A stretch of 53,858 nucleotides of DNA from JBMOKU01 sp049324315. GTDB lineage: Bacteria > Bacillota > Clostridia > Peptostreptococcales > Thermotaleaceae. The position numbers and the translations under genes were made by a program. The DNA lies in assembly GCA_049324315.1 (NCBI GenBank), contig JBMOKU010000054.1:1-53858 (forward strand). The letters run 5' to 3'. Of the stretch, positions 25,696-34,145 are shown one piece after another (within the stretch, counting starts at the first letter, position 1; each line of letters begins with the position of its first letter). Under the pieces are notes generated by a model. The model did not search any database. It saw only the letters and a program-made list of their open reading frames with translations, and had not been told where the DNA came from.

Positions 25696-28155
25696 TTAAC
25701 TAGACAAGGACATAGAAGACAACCAAGAGGCTTGGTCATTCATCTGTTGGATTGCTGTTTCCATTTTGGCAAATCTAGCATACCAATAGTCTTCTCTATC
25801 CGTTAATAAGTCCAGTAGTGTGTCCAACCTATCATTCTTATCATTAATCTGCTTGGAAATCAAGTTGGTATATTCTGTGACACTGTTTTTAATACCGGCT
25901 TTTTCTAAAAGGGTCCCCTTAGTTCCATTGATGGAAGTGCTTCTGATATTATCCTGTAGAATGTCATTGATTTTTTGCATCAAGCCTTCTTCATTGTAGC
26001 GGTTTGTCCTGTTAGCCGTATCTGTATAGCTGTAGGAGGATGTCTTTGTGAACAGTTGGGTGATCTCATCCCCATTCTCTTCTAATGCTTTTTTCAGCTT
26101 GTCCTCATCAATAACCAGCTTTCCTTTGTCGCTATAAGAAGTAGATGTGGTAATTCCTATATCAAACAAGCGGATACTTACACCATCCACACTGGAATAT
26201 AAAGCTGATCTCATGGAGTTCACAATACTGCTCAGTGTAGAATCACTTCGCAGTATACCACTTTTTGCTTTTGTCTCCCACTTCTCAATTTCACTTTCAC
26301 TCATTTCTTCTTTTTCATCATCTGTCAGTGGCCCATAGTCCCTATCTCTTTCTTCTGTCAGTAAATCATTAATTTTATCGATAACTTCATTATATTTTTC
26401 TACAAAACCCTTTATCAACGCAACGGCGTCTGAGGAATCAGCAGCAACATTTAATTCAACGGGCCCTGCACTGGCAGTTTTTAGATCAAAGGTAATCCCG
26501 TTTACCGTAAAGCTGTTGGTATCCCGGACAATAGTCTGTACACCGCTTCCATCATTAAAACCCATACTGGCATCTCCACCATAATCCAACGCACCGTTCA
26601 GCCCCAAGGCTCCCATCAGATTTCCAGATACATCGTCGATATCCACCTTTTGACTACTGCCTGTATCTTTGGACTGTACGATCATTCTGTCATTCAACTG
26701 GTCATAGGACATGGTCACATTGGCATTGCTATTGCCATTTACCGTAGAGATTATGTTATTCAGAGTGGTTTCAGCCGACTTGAATTTAAAGGTTTCTCCA
26801 TTGATGGTAAATTTGATATCATATCCGTCAACGTCAGGTGCCCCTGGCACCAAAGCTGTGGCAAAGTTGTCTCCAATATCCGCCAAATTACCATTCAAAT
26901 TCACCTTATTCGATTGATTGACATTTTCCAAGCCTAAGGCTGCCAGACCTCCGTTTTCCATTTTACTTGAGGATAATGTAGCACTTGAGTCTGCCTTTTC
27001 AAACCGCAGTTGGCCAGTGCTGCTGTCCATACTCACGACAACATTTCCACTTCCAAATGCACTGTCCACCTTCGACTGGACAGCAGATAAAAGCGCCGTT
27101 TCAGTATAAGTTTTTTGCTCTAACGTTATAGAATAGGTTTCTGCCCCCACAGTTATATCCATCGTTTCATTGGTACCATCTATCGTCACGCCGCTAGATA
27201 TATCGGTAGTAGCTAAATTCCCGGTTGCACTTGTACTTACAGTATTATCTACAGCCTTTAATACAATCGTATTGTTTTGGTTAACAGCTCGAATAGTATC
27301 GCTGCCCACAGCCGCATCCAGCTTGGCTTGCATCTCTTGTATCACAGCATCGGTGTCGGCATAGGTGCCTTCAGTCAATGCAATATCATAAGAAGTACCA
27401 TCTAGGGTAACCTTGAATTTGTTATTCTGGGAAGTAAGTGTAATACCGCTGCTCAGATCTTTGCCCAATAATTCCGAATATCCTGTATTATAGGCATAGT
27501 CAAAGGACAAAATGTTGGTACTGTCAGTCGTAAAGGTCAGCTGATTCCCTACATTTCCCACAACAATTTTACTGGTTCCTGAATATGTACCATACAGAGA
27601 ATCGATTTGTCCTTGAATATCCGTTACCAGTGCATTGATATCTGCCGGACTGTCACTGACAGTTATCTCCTTTGTGATACCATTAAAGGTCACATTGATT
27701 TTATTGTTATCATTGCTGCTGGTGATATTGGCAAAGGATGCAATGGTACTGCCCTGTATGCCGCCTGATATAGCAGTTCCTGTAGCCTTTGCCTTTTCTG
27801 CTAAAACGATATTGCTAAGGGTATAATTTCCCGCTATAGCTCCTGCTCCCGCTTTTGCCGTCAACACGCTGGACGTGTCAGCCCCATCAAAGGTCACTTT
27901 AAAAGCGGATAAGGTGCTTGAGGACAGCATATTCGTAGATGACTTCAGACTATTAAAATATGTATTCTGAAATTCCTGAAGCAGCGTCGTAACGCTCCTA
28001 TATGCCTCCTGCTTCCATTCTAGTAACTGTATCTCTTTTTTGACATTGTCAATTCTGGTCTGCTCTGTTAATGTCAGTGCTTTGACCATTTCATCAGTAT
28101 CTACACCGGTAGCCAAGCCTGTTAGTCGTAAAGTATTTCCTGAAACACTTGACAT
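25696..28155 (-). CDS. fliD: Flagellar filament cap protein FliD
   Basis: An 819-residue protein. The N-terminus carries the FliD signature LRLTGLATGVDTDEMVKAL with a coiled coil after it; the C-terminus (DNIRSTSINGTKGTLLEKAG to MNDQASWLSSM) is the conserved FliD_C region. The middle is greatly expanded by several related beta-rich units with the pattern ITVGAETYSITLEQKTYTE, whereas typical FliD is about 450-600 residues. FliD caps the growing filament and guides flagellin folding. The repeated middle units would be surface exposed. It follows flaG by 14 nt. Confidence 0.93.
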   Translation of the reverse strand: MSSVSGNTLRLTGLATGVDTDEMVKALTLTEQTRIDNVKKEIQLLEWKQEAYRSVTTLLQEFQNTYFNSLKSSTNMLSSSTLSAFKVTFDGADTSSVLTAKAGAGAIAGNYTLSNIVLAEKAKATGTAISGGIQGSTIASFANITSSNDNNKINVTFNGITKEITVSDSPADINALVTDIQGQIDSLYGTYSGTSKIVVGNVGNQLTFTTDSTNILSFDYAYNTGYSELLGKDLSSGITLTSQNNKFKVTLDGTSYDIALTEGTYADTDAVIQEMQAKLDAAVGSDTIRAVNQNNTIVLKAVDNTVSTSATGNLATTDISSGVTIDGTNETMDITVGAETYSITLEQKTYTETALLSAVQSKVDSAFGSGNVVVSMDSSTGQLRFEKADSSATLSSSKMENGGLAALGLENVNQSNKVNLNGNLADIGDNFATALVPGAPDVDGYDIKFTINGETFKFKSAETTLNNIISTVNGNSNANVTMSYDQLNDRMIVQSKDTGSSQKVDIDDVSGNLMGALGLNGALDYGGDASMGFNDGSGVQTIVRDTNSFTVNGITFDLKTASAGPVELNVAADSSDAVALIKGFVEKYNEVIDKINDLLTEERDRDYGPLTDDEKEEMSESEIEKWETKAKSGILRSDSTLSSIVNSMRSALYSSVDGVSIRLFDIGITTSTSYSDKGKLVIDEDKLKKALEENGDEITQLFTKTSSYSYTDTANRTNRYNEEGLMQKINDILQDNIRSTSINGTKGTLLEKAGIKNSVTEYTNLISKQINDKNDRLDTLLDLLTDREDYWYARFAKMETAIQQMNDQASWLSSMSLSS

Positions 28156-28169
28156 ATTCTCGACCTCCT

Positions 28170-28532
28170 TTATACTTTCTTATCCACAAATAATCCCGTA
28201 TTCTCGATCATATAGGCAACCATGTCCAGTATTTTTTCTGGAGGAATCTCTTTGACAACCTCCTGTGTTTCACTGTCTACGATTTTCACCATGATTTGCT
28301 TTGTTCCTTCGTGGATAGAAAACTTTAAGCTGGTATGGTCCATAACAACATCTTTATTTGCCTTCTCAATGGCCTTGATAAACTCTTTTTCAGTGGAAAG
28401 CCGTCCTTCACTTGCCGTTTCAACAGCTGCTGAAGCCTCAGATTCTGTTTTACCCGCGGCTGACTCCCCTTGTCTTATTGGTGTCGTATAACTCACGGCG
28501 CCAGCTCTATCGGAAACACTTCCAATACTCAT
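28170..28532 (-). CDS. flaG: FlaG family flagellar protein
   Basis: A 120-residue protein. The C-terminal 70 residues (VMDHTSLKFSIHEGTKQIMV, then ETQEVVKEIPPEKILDM) match the FlaG fold; the N-terminal 45 residues are low complexity and rich in Ala/Glu/Ser. FlaG proteins affect filament length in some species. First gene of the flaG-fliD-fliS-chaperone operon, with a sigma-D promoter 36 nt upstream. Confidence 0.9.
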   Translation of the reverse strand: MSIGSVSDRAGAVSYTTPIRQGESAAGKTESEASAAVETASEGRLSTEKEFIKAIEKANKDVVMDHTSLKFSIHEGTKQIMVKIVDSETQEVVKEIPPEKILDMVAYMIENTGLFVDKKV

Positions 28533-28567
28533 ATCGATACACCACCTAATTCGTTATTCTACCATTA

Positions 28568-28594
28568 TTATCGGAAAAAACTTGAAAAACTTTA
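28568..28594 (-). promoter_or_regulatory. Sigma-D promoter of flaG-fliD-fliS
   Basis: On the minus strand TAAA (28591-28594), 15 nt, then TCCGATAA (28568-28575); one mismatch to the sigma-D consensus and optimal spacing. Confidence 0.8.
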
Positions 28595-28634
28595 AGGCTT
28601 CTTTACATGTTCTATATTCATTTTTTATCCATGA

Positions 28635-30530
28635 TTACAAATCATTTTTCGCCCAAATACTTAAAGGGAATAAAACTTTTGCCTTTTCTCGAACAATTCT
28701 CAGACGCTTCTGATCATTTATTCCTTCGTAATATACTGTCATCTTCTCATAATCAGAAATCTGCCGGCTGTTCTGAAGCAACCGGTCGTACAGGATACCT
28801 GCGTCCTCCAAATGGTTCCTTCTGACACAGATATCTGCCAGCAATCCTACTGCCTTGTTGTTTGATGGCTCTTTGTCCAGAATTCCCAATAATAGTTCCA
28901 CCGCCGTATCTGGATATCCATGTCTATCTAACAAATCAGCCAACTGAACCTGCGCTTCTCCTGAACAATATAGAAAATATCCAGAGATATATTCAAATGT
29001 GTCGGATTCCTCTAACACGATGAGATACTCACATAGTTTTAAAAGGATTTCTTCCAACGCCGCTGTTATCCTATGCTTTCCATCCATTGGCACCTTCCTA
29101 ACCAGCCCTTGGATCACCTGCCACTCTTTCTTGCTGACATTGAATAAGCCTCTACATTTCTCCAGTAGTGCCTCGTCCTGCAGCAGGATAGACAGGAGTA
29201 TCACATCCAATCCATTGTCACCGGGTATCTCCTCAAGATGCTTCCATTCCTCCCTCGCAGCCTCGTATTGTTGGTCATACTGCAGCGCTACAGCTCGAAA
29301 ATCTGCCCGCATATCCTCTACATGCTGTCCCATATATCGATTAAGCAAAGCATGTCGAAGCTCATATAGTGCATATAGAAACGTCTTTAAATTCTCCATG
29401 ATGTTTAGGGGATATACCCGGGCTACATGCTCAACGATTTCCTCCTGTGGAATATGGGTCTTGATCATAATGTTTAGGTATAGGACTAGTGCTGGAATAT
29501 ATTCCTTATTTTGCTGGATGGCTTGGAAGGCATAATCATAGGCCTCATCATATCTTTTTTGCTTATTGTACGTTACTGCCAGTTGATAATTCGCCAAATA
29601 GCTGCCTGCACCTACTTCTGTGATCAGCTCTAATTGGCTGTCTCCTATTTCTATACATTTTTGAAACGCCCACTGGGCATCTTGGAAATACTCCTGCTCT
29701 TGAAACAGTCTCCCCATCACAAAATATAAGCCTGTACTGTTTGGAAAAACATTAATGGCATCTTTTAATAATCGAATCCCTTCCTCGTGTTTTTTCAATC
29801 CTTGTAGACACATTCCCATATTTTTCAGCATAAAGGGTACATAGGTCCTGTTATTATTTAATGAATAGGCTTTTTTATATACCGCCAAAGCTTTTTCATA
29901 CTCTTCCTTTTGAAATAATGCATTTCCGAAGAAATAGAGATTTTCAGCGGTAGGATTCTCTTCCGCCTCCTTCTGTATGATGTCATAATTTCTTTCCCTT
30001 TTCTTCTTTTCTTGCAGTACCTCAGGTAAGTATCCCGTATGGTGGATGATCAGCTCCGCATCATATCTGGGGAAATCAATCCCTAAATTTTCATGAACTA
30101 AATGTTCATGGAGCTTTCCTTGAAAGGAAATTCCGCTTTTCCGTTTAAATAGTCTAGGGTTTTTATGATAAATGATCTGATTTTGTGCCTGATAATTTTT
30201 TATGGTAATACTATAGCACTCCTTATCAAATGATAAGATTTTTTGCATGTCGATATCCTGATCCAAGTATTCATCTGCATCCATGACCAAAATATAATCC
30301 TTTGTTGCATGGCGAATGGATTCATTTCTAGCAGCAGCAAAATCATTGATCCATTCAAAATAAAATGTTTTTGCTCCATATTTTTCAGCGATCTTCACCG
30401 TACGATCCGTAGACCCTGTATCCACCACGATGATTTCATCCACTTTCCCTTGTACGCTTTGAAGGCACTTTTCAAGGTGTTTCTCTTCATTTTTCACAAT
30501 CATACACAAAGAAACCGTATACTTATTCAT
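28635..30530 (-). CDS. Family 2 glycosyltransferase with TPR repeats
   Basis: A 631-residue protein. The N-terminal 230 residues are a GT-A domain of the SunS/YkcC-like kind (VSLCMIVKNEEKHLEKCL, VDTGSTDRTVKIAEKYGA, NDFAAARNESI, and DADEYLDQDIDM as the metal site). The rest is TPR helices (ENLYFFGNALFQKEEYEKAL and similar pairs). This GT-plus-TPR layout is common next to flagellin genes and suggests direct glycosylation of flagellin Ser/Thr, with the TPRs binding protein. It lies between flaG and the flagellin gene with its own sigma-D-like promoter. Confidence 0.85.
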   Translation of the reverse strand: MNKYTVSLCMIVKNEEKHLEKCLQSVQGKVDEIIVVDTGSTDRTVKIAEKYGAKTFYFEWINDFAAARNESIRHATKDYILVMDADEYLDQDIDMQKILSFDKECYSITIKNYQAQNQIIYHKNPRLFKRKSGISFQGKLHEHLVHENLGIDFPRYDAELIIHHTGYLPEVLQEKKKRERNYDIIQKEAEENPTAENLYFFGNALFQKEEYEKALAVYKKAYSLNNNRTYVPFMLKNMGMCLQGLKKHEEGIRLLKDAINVFPNSTGLYFVMGRLFQEQEYFQDAQWAFQKCIEIGDSQLELITEVGAGSYLANYQLAVTYNKQKRYDEAYDYAFQAIQQNKEYIPALVLYLNIMIKTHIPQEEIVEHVARVYPLNIMENLKTFLYALYELRHALLNRYMGQHVEDMRADFRAVALQYDQQYEAAREEWKHLEEIPGDNGLDVILLSILLQDEALLEKCRGLFNVSKKEWQVIQGLVRKVPMDGKHRITAALEEILLKLCEYLIVLEESDTFEYISGYFLYCSGEAQVQLADLLDRHGYPDTAVELLLGILDKEPSNNKAVGLLADICVRRNHLEDAGILYDRLLQNSRQISDYEKMTVYYEGINDQKRLRIVREKAKVLFPLSIWAKNDL

Positions 30531-30572
30531 CTTTTTCTCCTTCTATCGCTGTCTGTTTTATCCTCGTTATCT

Positions 30573-30600
30573 TTATCGACAAAAAACAGTATATACTTTA
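30573..30600 (-). promoter_or_regulatory. Likely sigma-D promoter of the GT-TPR gene
   Basis: On the minus strand TAAA (30597-30600), 16 nt, then GTCGATAA (30573-30580). One mismatch in the -10 and one extra spacer base compared with the consensus. Confidence 0.65.
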
Positions 30601-30650
30601 ACCTTCGTAATGGCTGATAGCAAAGATAAAAATAATGCTTTAAGGGCACA

Positions 30651-30740
30651 CTACGCCTTTAAAATAATATTTAATTTTTGCGGAACGACGAGGGCATCGT
30701 TCCCTACAGAAGAAAACACATTCTATTATAGAAGCGTAAA
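30651..30740. repeat. MITE-like element, copy 1
   Basis: About 90 bp sharing both flanks with 40740-40827: it starts CTACGCCTTTAAAAT, carries a central hairpin (CGGAACGACGAGGGCATCGT, then TCC; 30681-30703) followed by CTAC, and ends near AGCGTAAA. The two ends form an imperfect terminal inverted repeat around TACGC. It lies upstream of the GT-TPR promoter. Confidence 0.6.
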
Positions 30741-30783
30741 TATATCGAAAGGTTTGACAGAATGACTGTAAAGAGAATTGAAA

Positions 30784-30815
30784 AACCTGACACCTATGGT
30801 TATAGGTATCAGGTT
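30784..30815 (-). terminator. Terminator of the cohesin/dockerin gene
   Basis: AACCTGA..ACCTAT pairs with ATAGGT..TCAGGTT (one internal mismatch, 4-nt loop) and is followed on the minus strand by TTTTTC, about 25 nt after the stop codon. Confidence 0.75.
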
Positions 30816-30839
30816 AAGATAGCGTATGTATTAAAGATT

Positions 30840-32258
30840 TTAATTGGCTAGTATGGCCTGTACGATGGTGGTTAAGTCCGTATTTTCCACATTTCCATTG
30901 GCGTCCACATCCGGTTCGTAAGTACCCCATCCTGCAACATCGGAGCCGAATAAATGACCGGCAATTGCCAGATCTCCTAGACTGAACCTGCCGTCATGGT
31001 TGACATCGCCCAGATTCTGCTTGGTAACGGTAAAGGTTTTACCACTGCATAGAGCTTCAAATTCATTACCGTCTCCATCCGCCACAAGACCTGTGGATAC
31101 ATTAATTTGCCCGGCTCCATCCACGTTCTTGGCTTTAAAGGTTAATCGCAGTATTTGCTGCTTGCCATTCAGTCCGTTGGTCGCTCCTTTACTGGCAACG
31201 ATATATCGTGCAGTTCCCGGTGTTGTATCTTCCTTATAATAAATCTCCAGCGCCGTTGGATCAACGGGCCCTGCTTCTATATATTCAAACAGAGTAGTAT
31301 CATATTGGATATAGAGGTCTTCTGCATAAATATTATTGGCATTGTTAATGACAATATCTGCAGTAAATATAGCACCTCCATCGATTTGATAATCTGCGGC
31401 TTCAATATCAAGGTTCAAGGATGGCGTGGATATTTGAACAGAAGCTTCATTGGAATTTTCACTTTCTCCACTTCCATTAACGGCCGTCACCACATAGTAA
31501 TAGGTAGTCCCGCCGGTAACATTCGTATCTGTATAGGTGGTAGTATATACGGCTTCCGCTACAGTGGTATAGGGTCCTCCTGAGGTTATAGCTCTTTTCA
31601 CGTTGTAGCCTTCGGCACCTGTCACTGCATCCCAAGCAAGGTCAGCTCCGGCGCTTCCTTCTGTAGCTGTAAGATTTGTCGGTGCTTCCGTGACAGTTGA
31701 TACAGTTTCCATCATTTCCATTTCTGCAATTGAATAATAAGTAGCGCCATTATTCGCCGTCATGTTTATTCTGTATATTTTGTATTGACTATTATTGGTA
31801 AAGGTATATTCTCTCTTTTCTCCGCTTTCCCAATTAATTTCTTCTGATCTAGTGTCTAAAATAATCCAATTTGTACCATCGTTACTGCCTTCAAATGTCC
31901 AATTCTTAGGTGCAGAGTTAAGTCCTGTCCCACTTCTAGCTATTAAAGTATATTTTGTTATTGTTTTTACTGTATCAAACTCGTAACTCAGCCAAGCTGA
32001 TGTTATACCAGAATTTGAACCCCATCTGTCATTACTATAATCAGTACTCCTGTTGAATGCACGAAATGGTGGAGCAACTGAGTGAGTATCACTTGCACTT
32101 GCGATTCCACTCGGTGTAGTATTGCTAGTCATTTGAGGTATTAAATTTTCCGTATACTGCTCTGCCGCATAGCCTATCACACTCACACTGGCTGCACAAA
32201 GGAGCAGCAGCATTAGAACCAACAGCTTTCCTGTAAATTTCATCTTTGTTCCCTTCAT
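30840..32258 (-). CDS. Secreted F5/8C - fibronectin III - cohesin - dockerin protein
   Basis: A 472-residue exported protein. A signal peptide (KFTGKLLVLMLLLLCAASVS) ends near VIGYAA. Residues 50-185 look like an F5/8 type C (discoidin) domain; 190-275 are fibronectin type III (PTNLTATEGSAGADLAWDAV); 280-405 match a cohesin-like fold (ADIVINNANNIYAEDLYIQY); 412-470 hold two dockerin calcium loops (DVNHDGRFSLGD and DVDANGNVENTD). It should act outside the cell, binding carbohydrate and a partner cohesin. It sits between flagellin and a glycosyltransferase with its own terminator. The ATG at 32258 or the one at 32243 could be the start; both have a nearby ribosome site. Confidence 0.85.
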   Translation of the reverse strand: MKGTKMKFTGKLLVLMLLLLCAASVSVIGYAAEQYTENLIPQMTSNTTPSGIASASDTHSVAPPFRAFNRSTDYSNDRWGSNSGITSAWLSYEFDTVKTITKYTLIARSGTGLNSAPKNWTFEGSNDGTNWIILDTRSEEINWESGEKREYTFTNNSQYKIYRINMTANNGATYYSIAEMEMMETVSTVTEAPTNLTATEGSAGADLAWDAVTGAEGYNVKRAITSGGPYTTVAEAVYTTTYTDTNVTGGTTYYYVVTAVNGSGESENSNEASVQISTPSLNLDIEAADYQIDGGAIFTADIVINNANNIYAEDLYIQYDTTLFEYIEAGPVDPTALEIYYKEDTTPGTARYIVASKGATNGLNGKQQILRLTFKAKNVDGAGQINVSTGLVADGDGNEFEALCSGKTFTVTKQNLGDVNHDGRFSLGDLAIAGHLFGSDVAGWGTYEPDVDANGNVENTDLTTIVQAILAN

Positions 32259-32377
32259 CTCATCAATCCTCTCTTATAATGTTTTCAACGTACACCATTT
32301 ATTATATAGTACAAATTATTACAAATATAGGTCATCTTTCCGACATATATCGTCACATTGCGACAATCAGGAACAAA

Positions 32378-32404
32378 GCGGGCGACGAGGGCGTCTGCTC
32401 CTAC
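32378..32404. repeat. CTAC-type palindromic repeat
   Basis: GCGGGCGACGAGGGCGTCTG then CTCCTAC: an imperfect hairpin ending in CTAC, of the family seen at 30681, 40054, 40768, 45173, 47933, 49037, 50831 and 52850. Confidence 0.5.
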
Positions 32405-32452
32405 AATTATGTTATCCACAGAAATTTTTCATAAGCTATTTATTAAAGCAAA

Positions 32453-32478
32453 AAAGAGATACCCATAGGATATCTCTT
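32453..32478 (-). terminator. Flagellin terminator
   Basis: A stem of about 11 bp (AAGAGATATCC with GGGTATCTCTT, one G-T pair) is followed on the minus strand by TTTTTT, 16 nt after the flagellin stop. Confidence 0.8.
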
Positions 32479-32493
32479 CTTCTTTTGATTGAA

Positions 32494-33264
32494 TTATTGT
32501 AATAACTGAAGTACAGACTGAGGACTTTGGTTTGCTTGTGCAAGCATTGCCGTAGCAGCCTGTGTAAGAATATTGTTCTTTGTATAAGTGGACATTTCCT
32601 TCGCCATGTCTACATCACGAACACGAGACTCTGCAGCTGTCAGGTTTTCAGTAGTTGTAGACAGGTTATTTACTGTATGCTCTAGACGGTTTTGTAATGC
32701 ACCCAGTGTAGATCTGGCACTAGATACATTGTCAATTTCTGTGGTCGTATCATCAAGCGTTGTAGCATCAAGTGTAGAGATATTTGTACTCATGGCAATA
32801 GTTAAAAGATCTGTTGATGCTTCATTGATTTGAATGGTTTTGCTTAGTGAACCATTTAACAAGGTAATGCCGTTGAATTTAGTGTTTGCTCCAATATTCT
32901 GTATCTCTGCTGTAAGGGCAGCGATTTCTGCTGTCATGTTTGCTTGGTCTGTTGTATTGTATGTACCGTTGTTATATTGTGTATAAAGCTCTTTGATACG
33001 AACTAGCATATCGGATACTTCATTCAACGCACCCTCTGCTGTTTGAACCATAGAGATACCATCCTGTGCATTTCTAGTGGCCTGCTCCATGGAACGGATT
33101 TGACCTCTCATTTTTTCAGAGATGGACAGTCCTGCTGCATCATCAGCTGCTCTGTTGATTCTTAAGCCTGATGATAATTTCTCCATGCTTTTGCCTGCGT
33201 TAAGGGTGTTTGCTGATAATTGACGATGAGTATTCAACGCCGTTAAGTTGTGGTTAATTCTCAT
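32494..33264 (-). CDS. hag: Flagellin
   Basis: A 256-residue flagellin. The N-terminal D0/D1 region is canonical (MRINHNLTALNTHRQLSANT, AADDAAGLSISEKMRGQIRS), as is the C-terminal region (NNILTQAATAMLAQANQSPQ then SVLQLLQ). The variable centre is only about 50 residues and is rich in Thr/Ser (STDLLTIAMSTNISTLDATT), giving many candidate O-glycosylation sites. It is shorter than most flagellins. It has a sigma-D promoter overlapping csrA, a leader with CsrA-type sites and its own terminator, so it is a monocistronic, highly expressed unit and the presumed substrate of the modification enzymes. Confidence 0.96.
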   Translation of the reverse strand: MRINHNLTALNTHRQLSANTLNAGKSMEKLSSGLRINRAADDAAGLSISEKMRGQIRSMEQATRNAQDGISMVQTAEGALNEVSDMLVRIKELYTQYNNGTYNTTDQANMTAEIAALTAEIQNIGANTKFNGITLLNGSLSKTIQINEASTDLLTIAMSTNISTLDATTLDDTTTEIDNVSSARSTLGALQNRLEHTVNNLSTTTENLTAAESRVRDVDMAKEMSTYTKNNILTQAATAMLAQANQSPQSVLQLLQ

Positions 33265-33289
33265 GATTCATTCCTCCTTGAATTTTTAT

Positions 33290-33305
33290 TTGGCATCCTT
33301 GCCAA
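33290..33305 (-). promoter_or_regulatory. CsrA-binding hairpin in the flagellin leader
   Basis: On the minus strand TTGGCAAGGATGCCAA folds into a 5-bp stem with AAGGAT in the loop. Its CAAGGATG core matches the known CsrA site consensus (CARGGAUG). A second GGA is in the flagellin ribosome site (complement of 33271-33280). Two such sites are how CsrA blocks flagellin translation in Bacillus. Confidence 0.75.
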
Positions 33306-33369
33306 TGATATTTTTTGAAAAGGCTGCTTCCTCGGCCGAGAAAAGCTGTATTTTCTTCTTACGCTATTG

Positions 33370-33397
33370 TTATCGGACAAACTGTTTTTTTACTTTA
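33370..33397 (-). promoter_or_regulatory. Sigma-D promoter of flagellin
   Basis: On the minus strand TAAA (33394-33397), 16 nt, then TCCGATAA (33370-33377). The -35 lies inside the end of csrA. Transcription would start about 100 nt before the flagellin ATG. Confidence 0.8.
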
Positions 33398-33632
33398 GGG
33401 GTTTTTGATCATTTTTTAAAATTTTTTTCATTTTTCCCAGATCAGGGGTCACAAGGAACGCCCGCTGATTCTCCGCCTGTATCTCTAGGTAGACTTCCTT
33501 TCGGAGTATTTCGATATCCCTGGGCGCCTTGATGCCCAGCTTCACCTTTCCTTCCGTGATTTCCAAAACTTGAATCTCGATTTGTCCGTCGATCATCATA
33601 CTTTCATCGACTTTTCGTGACAATACCAGCAT
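33390..33632 (-). CDS. csrA: Carbon storage / flagellin translation regulator CsrA
   Basis: An 80-residue protein starting MLVLSRKVDESMMIDGQIEI, with VKLGIKAPRDIEILRKEVY: the complete CsrA RNA-binding beta fold. In Firmicutes it binds the flagellin leader and blocks translation until titrated by FliW. The C-terminal 15 residues are an extra basic tail. It follows fliW by 11 nt and its end overlaps the flagellin promoter, a compact homeostasis module. Confidence 0.96.
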   Translation of the reverse strand: MLVLSRKVDESMMIDGQIEIQVLEITEGKVKLGIKAPRDIEILRKEVYLEIQAENQRAFLVTPDLGKMKKILKNDQKPLK

Positions 33633-33643
33633 GACAATCCCTC

Positions 33644-34084
33644 CTACCCTTCGGCTTTTTCCCGGGCAAAATAATATCTCATGGGATACCGGTCATCGGA
33701 GAGCACCAGCTGTTTGCCCAGTTTTTTGTTGATATTGATGAGAACAGGCGCCTTTAGATTCGTCCTCATTTCCTCTATGTTTTCCGGTATGGTGACAATG
33801 GACAGGATCAGTATATCTCCATGGTCTTCTATCTTCAGCTTCTCCACGATGTACTCCGGTATTTCAAAGTCATAATTCTCCATAACCAAAAAAGGGTTGA
33901 TTACCACAAAGGTTATCTCCGGGTTGTCCACACACTGAAGCCAGTGAAAATGATTTTCCGGATCAGGATTTTTGATGATAGCATACTTTTTAAATGCTTC
34001 GAAACCCGGTATTCCTTCTGGAAAATCCAGTATGGTGTCCTCTTGAATCTCAATCTCTCCAAAATGTCTTGTCTGAATAAGCAA
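33644..34084 (-). CDS. fliW: Flagellar assembly factor FliW
   Basis: A 146-residue protein with FPEGIPGFEAFKKYAII, FVVINPFLVMENYDFEI and TNLKAPVLINI, all standard FliW segments. FliW binds CsrA or flagellin, so that free flagellin releases FliW to inhibit CsrA. The start is TTG, preceded at 7 nt by GGGGTG. It is encoded directly before csrA, as in Bacillus. Confidence 0.95.
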   Translation of the reverse strand: MLIQTRHFGEIEIQEDTILDFPEGIPGFEAFKKYAIIKNPDPENHFHWLQCVDNPEITFVVINPFLVMENYDFEIPEYIVEKLKIEDHGDILILSIVTIPENIEEMRTNLKAPVLININKKLGKQLVLSDDRYPMRYYFAREKAEG

Positions 34085-34145
34085 TTTTCTTCACCCCTTC
34101 TGACAGATTGCCTGAACATCGTTATATAAAAGCTTCACCACTTAT

